From: Spirosoma terrae
GTDB lineage: Bacteria > Bacteroidota > Bacteroidia > Cytophagales > Spirosomataceae
NCBI RefSeq assembly: GCF_010435915.1
Contig: NZ_JAAFZH010000008.1
Coordinates: 226,662-290,661 of the forward strand
Length of the DNA: 64,000 nt
Direction of reading: 5' to 3'
Both the position numbers and the translations under genes were made by a program. Below the pieces are notes generated by a model. The model saw nothing but the letters and a program-made list of their open reading frames with translations. It made no database searches and was not told the origin of the DNA. This document shows, piece after piece, positions 9,315 through 15,563 of the stretch (its first letter is position 1; every line of letters starts with the position of its first letter).

Positions 9315-9703
9315 TTTGTAGAAGAGGGATTTAGTGGTTATTAATCCGTTCGAACGTTTAAAGGGTTTTGATCAACAGTTTTTAAGTCTCTCAGGTGCAT
9401 CGTAAAAACATTACGTATGCTGTGTTATGCTTACCTGGTCCGTAGTTTTCTAAAGACGACAGCAAGAATAAACTCCCCGTTACCTGATCGTATTTATGTA
9501 AAATTTCCGAAAAATAATAGAAAACTGCTAATTTCCGGCCGCAAAAACAGAGTATGTATGCTACGTCCTAACCTTGTCATAGTAGTGGTTTACGTACTCT
9601 TCGCTGTATTCTGTTGTTACCGAGTCGATTGACCGATACTACAGGTCAGAAATACGCTTACATCACTCTTATAATTATCTTTTTACACTCAACTCAAACT
9701 CCG
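9315..9703. other. Divergent intergenic region between MFS and Gfo/Idh/MocA genes
   Basis: Holds the back-to-back promoters of the transporter and the oxidoreductase cluster. A 71-codon frame (9417-9632) is present, but its product is basic and unlike any family I know, so I do not call it. I see one short palindrome, listed separately. Confidence 0.5.
9347..9356. promoter_or_regulatory. Candidate operator palindrome CGTTCGAACG
   Basis: Perfect 10-bp CG-centred palindrome 33 bases upstream of the MFS start codon. CG-centred palindromes of this kind are typical of LacI-family operators (established for the family). No regulator gene adjoins, so assignment is a guess. Confidence 0.3.
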
Positions 9704-10855
9704 ATGCACAGAAAATTGCGAATGGGTATGGTTGGCGGAGGGCTTGACGCCTTCATTGGTGCCGTTCACCGCCGGGCGGCTGGTTTTGATAATGAAATCG
9801 AACTGGTGTGTGGCGTTTTCAGCTCCTCGCCCGATAAATCGAAAGCTACCGGCCATGCTCTTTACTTACCCGAAAACCGCGTCTATTCATCGTTTGAAGA
9901 GATGATTGAACGGGAAAAAGCACTGCCAGAAGGTGAACGGATGGATTTTGTATCCATTGTTACGCCCAATCACATGCACTTCCCGCCCGCTAAAATGGCG
10001 CTTGAAAATGGATTTCACGTTATGTGCGACAAGCCGATGACGCTGAATCTGGAAGAAGCTAAAGAACTAGCGCAAATCGTTGAAAAGTCGGGTTTGGTGT
10101 TTGGGCTGACCCACAACTATACCGGTTATCCAATGGTGAAAGAGGCCCGCGACATGGTACGTAACGGTAAACTCGGCAAAATCCGGAAAGTAGTTGTTGA
10201 ATATCCGCAGGGTTGGTTATCGAAGAAAGAAGAAGATACGGATTATAAACAGGCTAAATGGCGGACAGATCCGGCTAAGTCGGGAGCCGCAGGCTGTATG
10301 GGCGATATTGGAACTCATGCCGAAAACCTGGCTGAATACGTAACGGGCCTGAAAATTGCCGAGCTATGCGCCGATCTTACTGCTTTTGTGCCGGGTCGTC
10401 AGCTCGACGACGATGGGAACGTATTGCTACGTTTCGACGGTGGTGCGAAAGGAGTTCTGCACGCCAGTCAGATTGCCAACGGCGAAGAAAACTCGCTGAA
10501 AATATACGTTTACGGCGAACTGGGAGGCCTGGAATGGCACCAAATGGAGCCCAATACGTTGAAATACAAAACCCAGGAAGGCCAACGTATTATTCGGCCT
10601 AACGTGGGCGATCTGTCGGCATCGGCCAAAGCTCACTGGCGGTTGCCTGCTGGTCACCCAGAAGGGTTTTTCGAAGCCTTTGCCAATGTGTACCGGAATT
10701 TTGCTTATGCAGTGAAAGCCCATATGGAAGGCAAACCTGCCGACCCAATTTATGATTTCCCGAGCGTAGCAGATGGCGTTCGCGGCCTAGCCTTCATCGA
10801 CACGGTCATTGCTTCGTCGAAATCCGACGAGAAATGGACGAAGTTTGTTCAGTAA
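9704..10855 (+). CDS. Gfo/Idh/MocA family NAD(P)-dependent oxidoreductase (first)
   Basis: Predicted sugar or cyclitol dehydrogenase of 383 aa. The ATG at 9704 gives MHRKLRMGMVGGG, putting the Rossmann loop at residues 10-18; an in-frame ATG 90 bases upstream would add an unrelated extension. Family landmarks: the CDKP motif with its lysine at 110 and DIGTHAE with Asp201 and His205, the usual catalytic positions. No signal peptide, so cytoplasmic. It is the first gene of a cluster with a second Gfo/Idh/MocA protein and a TIM-barrel isomerase. Such sets commonly act on 3-keto sugars or inositols, but this is inferred from family only. Confidence 0.88.
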   Translation: MHRKLRMGMVGGGLDAFIGAVHRRAAGFDNEIELVCGVFSSSPDKSKATGHALYLPENRVYSSFEEMIEREKALPEGERMDFVSIVTPNHMHFPPAKMALENGFHVMCDKPMTLNLEEAKELAQIVEKSGLVFGLTHNYTGYPMVKEARDMVRNGKLGKIRKVVVEYPQGWLSKKEEDTDYKQAKWRTDPAKSGAAGCMGDIGTHAENLAEYVTGLKIAELCADLTAFVPGRQLDDDGNVLLRFDGGAKGVLHASQIANGEENSLKIYVYGELGGLEWHQMEPNTLKYKTQEGQRIIRPNVGDLSASAKAHWRLPAGHPEGFFEAFANVYRNFAYAVKAHMEGKPADPIYDFPSVADGVRGLAFIDTVIASSKSDEKWTKFVQ

Positions 10856-10856
10856 T

Positions 10857-10927
10857 GTAGCCAGGACGGCCACGTCCGGGCATAATTATCTTTAGCGATC
10901 TCGCCCGGACGTGGCCGTCCTGGCTAC
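10857..10927. repeat. Long perfect inverted repeat between the two oxidoreductase genes
   Basis: Two perfectly complementary 25-nt arms (10857-10881 and 10903-10927) flank a 21-nt loop. The arms are GC-rich and begin GTAGCCAGGACGG. There is no T-run, so a classic terminator is unlikely. It starts 2 bases after the first oxidoreductase stop and ends 13 bases before the second start. It could be an mRNA-stabilising hairpin or a dispersed palindromic repeat. Confidence 0.9.
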
Positions 10928-10939
10928 AAAACCCTAATC

Positions 10940-12085
10940 ATGCAAAAAATCAATGTTGGTGTCGTTGGCACTGGATTTATTGGTCCTGCACACATCGAAG
11001 CTCTCCGTCGCCTGCCGAATACCAATGTGTTGGCACTCTGCGAAGTAACGCCTGAACTGGCCCGTCAGAAAGCTGATCAGTTGGGTATTGAGCGGTCTTG
11101 TACGTTCGAAGAATTGCTCAAGATGGAAGACATTCAGGTTGTGCATATCTGTACGCCTAACTTCCTGCATTATTCGCAGTCGAAAGCAGCATTGGAGGCT
11201 GGCAAACACGTAGTGTGCGAAAAACCATTGGCTAAAGATTTGCACGAAGCCGAAGAATTGGTTGAACTGGCCAAGAAAACGGGCCTGGTCAACGCCGTGC
11301 ATTTTAACCTGCGTTACTATCCACTGGTTCGTCAGATGAAGGTGATGCGGGAGCAAAACGACCTGGGTGACGTTTATTCCGTGATCGGATCGTATTTGCA
11401 GGATTGGCTTTTCTACGATACAGATTATAACTGGCGTCTGGAACCCGATAAGTCGGGTGATTCACGCGCTATTGCCGATATTGGTTCACACCTGATGGAC
11501 AGTCTGGAATACATTACCGGACTGAAAACGGTAGCGGTTATGGCTGATTTCAATACGGTTCACAAACTGCGTAAGAAGCCTCTGAAGCCTGTTGAAACCT
11601 ATTCGGGTAAGATGCTTCAGCCGGAAGATTATGCCGATGTGCCTATCAACACCGAAGATCACGCGAACGTACTGCTACGTTTCGACAATGGTAATCGTGG
11701 GGTCATTACGGTTTCGCAGGTATCGGCTGGCCGTAAAAATCAGATGAAACTGGAGATTGCCGGATCGAAAAAAACCTACGCCTGGAATTCTGAAGCGCCA
11801 AACGAAATGTGGATCGGAAATCGGGATGGTGCTAATGAATCGTTCATGCGCGATCCATCACTGGCGCATCCAGAAGCCCGTTCGGTTATTTCGTTCCCAG
11901 GTGGGCATAACGAAGGGTTTCCTGATACGTCGAAGCAACTCTTTAAAGAGGTCTATGATGCGATTGCAGCCGGTAAGCAACCCGAAAAACCTACGTACCC
12001 AACCTTTGCGGATGGATACCGTGAGCTACTGATCTGCGAAAAGATTCTGGAAAGTAACCGGAAGCAGGCGTGGGTGGAAATTTAA
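10940..12085 (+). CDS. Gfo/Idh/MocA family NAD(P)-dependent oxidoreductase (second)
   Basis: Protein of 381 aa. Rossmann motif GVVGTGFIGPAH at residues 7-18, CEKP with Lys95, and DIGSH with Asp180 and His184. It resembles its neighbour at 9704 in layout but is clearly diverged, so the two probably act on different substrates or steps. It is co-directional with the first gene, separated by the hairpin repeat. Cytoplasmic, no signal peptide. The substrate is probably a free or keto sugar (inference). Confidence 0.88.
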   Translation: MQKINVGVVGTGFIGPAHIEALRRLPNTNVLALCEVTPELARQKADQLGIERSCTFEELLKMEDIQVVHICTPNFLHYSQSKAALEAGKHVVCEKPLAKDLHEAEELVELAKKTGLVNAVHFNLRYYPLVRQMKVMREQNDLGDVYSVIGSYLQDWLFYDTDYNWRLEPDKSGDSRAIADIGSHLMDSLEYITGLKTVAVMADFNTVHKLRKKPLKPVETYSGKMLQPEDYADVPINTEDHANVLLRFDNGNRGVITVSQVSAGRKNQMKLEIAGSKKTYAWNSEAPNEMWIGNRDGANESFMRDPSLAHPEARSVISFPGGHNEGFPDTSKQLFKEVYDAIAAGKQPEKPTYPTFADGYRELLICEKILESNRKQAWVEI

Positions 12086-12095
12086 TAGTCAATGC

Positions 12096-12117
12096 TGAAT
12101 GAGAGAATGATAGAATA
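12096..12117 (+). repeat. Upstream copy of the 22-bp repeat bracketing the four-helix-bundle gene
   Basis: Reads TGAATGAGAGAATGATAGAA plus TA. It matches the copy at 12503-12524 in 21 of 22 bases and is complementary to 12541-12562 with one mismatch. It ends immediately before the ATG at 12118. Confidence 0.85.
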
Positions 12118-12492
12118 ATGGATGTGAGGCCAGATCTGCCAGAAAAGCAGGAATTTATTGAAGATTTCAAAAAAAGGACTAAAGATTTTGTCCTCCGAAG
12201 TATTCGTGTATTTCAGGCTCTCCCTCAAACTGATGAAGCTCGGATTATTGGCAGGCAGTTCTTACGATCGGCATCTTCGACCGGAGCCAACTATCGGGCA
12301 GTTTGTCGTGCGAGGAGTAAGGCAGAGTTTTATGCAAAATTAAGCGTTACTGTTGAAGAAGCAGACGAATCGCTTTTTTGGATGGAAATAATGGCAGAGG
12401 CAAAAATTATTCCTACCAATCGACTTGAGAGTTTGATGCAGGAGGCTACTGAAATTATCAAGGTGCTTTCGAAAGCGCGCAAAAATACGTGA
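12118..12492 (+). CDS. Four-helix-bundle protein of the 23S rRNA intervening-sequence (S23/bAvd) family
   Basis: Protein of 124 aa with the S23 family pattern: FKKRTKDFVLRSIRVFQALPQ, then ARIIGRQFLRSASSTGANYR (residues about 41-60), then a KAEFYAKLSVTVEEADESLFWME helix. Relatives are encoded within 23S rRNA intervening sequences (Leptospira, Coxiella) or act as Avd proteins of diversity-generating retroelements. No reverse transcriptase or rRNA is nearby. The gene interrupts a sugar-oxidation cluster and is bracketed by copies of a 22-bp repeat, with its start codon touching the upstream copy. This suggests it entered as a small insert. Function here is unknown. Confidence 0.88.
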   Translation: MDVRPDLPEKQEFIEDFKKRTKDFVLRSIRVFQALPQTDEARIIGRQFLRSASSTGANYRAVCRARSKAEFYAKLSVTVEEADESLFWMEIMAEAKIIPTNRLESLMQEATEIIKVLSKARKNT

Positions 12493-12502
12493 GAATTATT
12501 TC

Positions 12503-12562
12503 TGAATGAGTGAATGATAGAATAAGTGATTTGCATAACCTATTCTATCATTCACTCATTCA
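12503..12562. repeat. Downstream hairpin formed by two copies of the 22-bp repeat
   Basis: Perfect 22-bp inverted repeat (12503-12524 with 12541-12562) around a 16-nt loop. One extra CTCATTCA unit follows at 12563-12570. The right arm can pair either with the left arm here or with the upstream copy at 12096-12117, which would loop out the whole four-helix-bundle gene. Confidence 0.9.
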
Positions 12563-12583
12563 CTCATTCAAAATTAACCATCC

Positions 12584-13636
12584 ATGAAAACAATGAAAGG
12601 CCCGGGCATTTTTCTTGCCCAATTTTTAGGTGATACCGAGCCCTTTAACTCGCTGGAGTCCATTGCCAAATACATGGCTGATCTGGGCTATAAAGGAATA
12701 CAAATTCCGACCTGGGACCCGCGCATGATCGACCTGAAGCAGGCTGCTGAAAGTCAGACGTATTGCGATGAATATAAAGGAAAACTGAAAGATATTGGTG
12801 TTGAGGTTACCGAACTGTCGACCCACCTTCAGGGACAACTGGTAGCAGTTCATCCGGCTTATGGCCCTATGTTCGACGGTTTTGGCCCCGCTGAGCTGGC
12901 AGGCAAGCCCGCTGAACAGCAGGCGTGGGCTGTCGACCAGTTGAAGCTGGCGGCTAAAGCATCGAAAAATTTAGGATTAACCGGACACGTTACGTTCTCG
13001 GGGGCACTGCTGTGGCCATTCGTTTATCCGTGGCCACAACGTCCGGCTGGTTTAGTTGAAACCGGATTTACCGAACTGGCGAACCGCTGGAAACCTATCC
13101 TCGATGCTTTCGATGAAGCGGGTGTAAACGTAGGCTACGAACTGCACCCTGGCGAAGACCTGCACGATGGCATTACGTTCGAGATGTTCCTCGAAAAAGT
13201 GGGCAACCACCCACGGGCAGGTATCAACTACGACCCAAGCCACTTCGTGCTGCAACAACTGGATTATCTGCAGTTTATCGACTTCTACCACGAGCGTATT
13301 TATGCGTACCACGTAAAAGATGCCGAATTCAATCCGACTGGCAAGCAGGGGGTTTATGGCGGCTTCCAGGGATGGGTTGAGCGTGCAGGACGTTTCCGCT
13401 CTCTAGGTGATGGTCAAGTAGATTTCAGCGGTATTTTCAGCAAGTTGGCACAGTATGACTATGATAGCTGGGCCGTTCTGGAATGGGAATGTGCGCTGAA
13501 GCATCCTGAGCAGGGTGCGGCTGAAGGAGCTCCATTCATTGAAAGCCACATCATCCGCGTAACAGAACGCGCTTTCGATGATTTCGCCGGAACCGGTGCC
13601 GACGAAGCCTTTAACAAGAAAGTGCTGGGATTGTAA
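12584..13636 (+). CDS. Sugar phosphate isomerase/epimerase-type TIM-barrel protein
   Basis: Protein of 350 aa of the xylose-isomerase-like/AP-endonuclease-2 fold. Likely metal ligands: Glu186 in YELHPGED, Asp217 and His220 in NYDPSHF, His243 in YHVKDAEF and Glu300 in LEWE. No signal peptide. It follows the two Gfo/Idh/MocA genes, a grouping common in Bacteroidota clusters where one enzyme oxidises a sugar carbon and a TIM-barrel enzyme isomerises or cleaves the keto product (inference). A hairpin terminator follows. I chose the ATG at 12584; a second ATG 9 bases later (MKGPGIF) is possible. Confidence 0.87.
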   Translation: MKTMKGPGIFLAQFLGDTEPFNSLESIAKYMADLGYKGIQIPTWDPRMIDLKQAAESQTYCDEYKGKLKDIGVEVTELSTHLQGQLVAVHPAYGPMFDGFGPAELAGKPAEQQAWAVDQLKLAAKASKNLGLTGHVTFSGALLWPFVYPWPQRPAGLVETGFTELANRWKPILDAFDEAGVNVGYELHPGEDLHDGITFEMFLEKVGNHPRAGINYDPSHFVLQQLDYLQFIDFYHERIYAYHVKDAEFNPTGKQGVYGGFQGWVERAGRFRSLGDGQVDFSGIFSKLAQYDYDSWAVLEWECALKHPEQGAAEGAPFIESHIIRVTERAFDDFAGTGADEAFNKKVLGL

Positions 13637-13653
13637 TTCATATTGCCAAATTC

Positions 13654-13683
13654 ATGGGTGCCATTGTATGAAATGGCACCCAT
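13654..13683 (+). terminator. Rho-independent terminator after the TIM-barrel gene
   Basis: Perfect 12-bp stem ATGGGTGCCATT/AATGGCACCCAT with a 6-nt loop, followed by ATTTTATT. It closes the oxidoreductase cluster 17 bases after the isomerase stop. Confidence 0.83.
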
Positions 13684-13697
13684 ATTTTATTCATACC

Positions 13698-14615
13698 ATG
13701 CCTATTCCTGACTACCAGACTATTATGTTGCCACTGTTAAAGCTTCTTGAAGATGGTGGTGAATATAAGCTAACGGCCCTTGTTGATATGTTAGGAAATC
13801 AATTTGGGTTGACTGATGACGAGCGCGCAGAGTTGTTGCCGAGTGGACAAACATTTCTTTTTAGTAATCGTGTAGGCTGGGCACGAACTTATCTGAAAAA
13901 AGCGGGTATCATAGATTCACCAAGGCGAGGGATAACTATAATCACTGCTCGTGGTAAAAATGTGTTACGTCAAAAGCCTAAGCAGCTTAATGTTAGTTTT
14001 CTGAGGCAGTATCCAGAGTTTCTGGAGTTTCATAATACCAAAAAGCCAGACACTGGAGAGTTGGTTATAGACACTCTTGGCATTACCTCGCAAACGCCCG
14101 AGGAGTCTTTAGAGGCATCTTACTTAAGTATCAGAAAAGCACTTGCGCAGGATTTACTTGACAAAGTAGTTAGCCTCTCACCTGCATTCTTTGAGAAGTT
14201 GGTCGTGGAGTTGCTTGTTCGGATGGGATACGGAGGCTCTATAAAAGACGCAGGTAAAGCAGTAGGTAAAAGTGGTGACGAGGGAATCGATGGGACAATA
14301 AAAGAAGATAAGCTTGGGCTAGATATTATCTATATTCAAGCAAAGCGCTGGAAGCCTGGGAATGTAGTGGGACGTCCTGAGATACATAAATTTATTGGGG
14401 CTTTAGCAGGACAAGGAGCAAAAAAGGGAGTTTTTATTACTACCTCATCTTTTACTCGGGAAGCACTTGAGTATATTCCCCGGAATGAAACAAAAATTGT
14501 TTTAATTGATGGAGAACAATTAGCACAATTAATGATTGATTATAATCTCGGAGTTGCCTTACAACAAACGTTTGAGGTAAAGCGGATTGACAATGATTAC
14601 TTTAGTAGCGAATAG
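13698..14615 (+). CDS. Mrr-type restriction endonuclease
   Basis: Protein of 305 aa, close to the length of Escherichia coli Mrr. I chose the ATG at 13698 (MPIPDYQTIMLPLL), which begins the Mrr N-terminal winged-helix domain (about 1-95); an upstream in-frame ATG lies inside the previous gene. The C-terminal nuclease domain (about 155-275) has FEKLVVELLVRMGYGG, the catalytic aspartate in GIDG (198), the QAK motif at 214-216 and GVFITTSSFT. Mrr enzymes cut methylated DNA, so it may act as a stand-alone type IV defence enzyme. No methylase gene is adjacent. Codon use looks more A+T-rich than in the neighbouring genes, compatible with transfer. Confidence 0.88.
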   Translation: MPIPDYQTIMLPLLKLLEDGGEYKLTALVDMLGNQFGLTDDERAELLPSGQTFLFSNRVGWARTYLKKAGIIDSPRRGITIITARGKNVLRQKPKQLNVSFLRQYPEFLEFHNTKKPDTGELVIDTLGITSQTPEESLEASYLSIRKALAQDLLDKVVSLSPAFFEKLVVELLVRMGYGGSIKDAGKAVGKSGDEGIDGTIKEDKLGLDIIYIQAKRWKPGNVVGRPEIHKFIGALAGQGAKKGVFITTSSFTREALEYIPRNETKIVLIDGEQLAQLMIDYNLGVALQQTFEVKRIDNDYFSSE

Positions 14616-14637
14616 AAGAAAATAAAACAGCACCATT

Positions 14638-14841
14638 ATGGCAGGGCAAGGTTCAGGAGGTAACGTATTGGCTGCACTGTGCAGCTTTTTCATTCCCGGT
14701 TTAGGTCAGTTGTTGCAGGGCCGTTTGCTGATCGCCATTGTGCAGTTTGTGATGGCGGCCGTATTGTGGTTTTTCCTGCTGGGCTGGGCAATTCACCTGT
14801 GGTCAATCATTGATGCGGCCCGCTATAAGCCTTCTAATTGA
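14638..14841 (+). CDS. Small two-helix membrane protein (TM2-like)
   Basis: Protein of 67 aa with two hydrophobic segments (about 8-25 and 29-55) and the PGLGQLLQG turn typical of small TM2-like membrane proteins. It ends WSIIDAARYKPSN. It lies 22 bases after the mrr stop on the same strand and 8 bases before the end of the convergent Uma2 gene. Function is unknown. Confidence 0.75.
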   Translation: MAGQGSGGNVLAALCSFFIPGLGQLLQGRLLIAIVQFVMAAVLWFFLLGWAIHLWSIIDAARYKPSN

Positions 14842-14848
14842 GCCGCTC

Positions 14849-15484
14849 TTAAAATTCAATGCCTTCTTCGGCTAACAGAGCGGCCAGATTCAGGATAACC
14901 TCATCCAGAACTGGTACGTTGGCATCCCAATTTTGGGTGAGCCAGGGCTGTTGCTGGGTAGCAACGAAAATTTTCCGGGGTTGGGTTGTAATCCAGATTA
15001 CTGTTTCTACGCCAAACGATAGAAGCCGCTCCGTTTTTTCGTGGACATAGCCTGACTCTTTTCCCTCAAATTCTTCCGGTTCAATACGTACATCGACTTC
15101 AATCGCAATTTTAGGCGCGGTGTCGAAATATTTGTTCGTTAACGTCAGATTGTCGGCTTTATCAAAGATAGCAATGTCGTTCGATAGGTTGGTGTTTTTG
15201 TCAATGTGGATACCTGATTCGTTGGTGACAAGCAAATAGCGCTTTCGGTTGATATGCATAAATAGAAAGCCATGTATAAGCGATACAAGCATGGCCTGTA
15301 AAGAACTACTTCCCATAATTTCGGCGGGTTTTTTCTGGCCGTCCAGAACGGCCTTATAGTTACGGTAGTACAAAGGACGCCCATTCAGTGTCTCGTAAAT
15401 TAAATACGAGGGCACTCCCGCTTTTTTGCGCTTTCTGTGCGCTGTTGCTACAGCTACTGGCATGGCTTTGTCGATTGAATTCAT
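14849..15484 (-). CDS. Uma2 family (DUF820) putative nuclease
   Basis: Protein of 211 aa with the PD-(D/E)XK-like layout of Uma2 proteins: VPSYLIYETLNGRPLYYRN near the start, GSSSLQAMLVSLI, SNDIAIFD with the aspartate of the P-D position, IAIEVDVR and the HEKTERLLSFGVETVIWI helix-strand near the end. These proteins are numerous in cyanobacteria and Cytophagales; nuclease activity is predicted, and cellular role unknown. It overlaps no gene but converges on the small membrane protein with only 7 bases between. Confidence 0.85.
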   Translation of the reverse strand: MNSIDKAMPVAVATAHRKRKKAGVPSYLIYETLNGRPLYYRNYKAVLDGQKKPAEIMGSSSLQAMLVSLIHGFLFMHINRKRYLLVTNESGIHIDKNTNLSNDIAIFDKADNLTLTNKYFDTAPKIAIEVDVRIEPEEFEGKESGYVHEKTERLLSFGVETVIWITTQPRKIFVATQQQPWLTQNWDANVPVLDEVILNLAALLAEEGIEF

Positions 15485-15563
15485 TCTACAGCAATACTAC
15501 ATATTTTACCCGACGAATTAGACTATAGGACCGGAGCAGGCTTTCGCTTGCCCCGGCCTTTAC

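Noticed and set aside
9417..9632. 71-codon frame between the MFS and oxidoreductase genes
   Set aside because: Basic, low-complexity product with no family resemblance, located in the divergent promoter region and overlapping the probable leader of the oxidoreductase gene.
12118..12492. Diversity-generating retroelement suggested by the Avd-like four-helix protein
   Set aside because: No reverse transcriptase, template repeat or variable-repeat target gene is visible within the window.
13578..13697. N-terminal extension of the Mrr protein
   Set aside because: Would overlap the isomerase gene and cross its terminator; the added residues are not part of the Mrr fold, so the start at 13698 is preferred.
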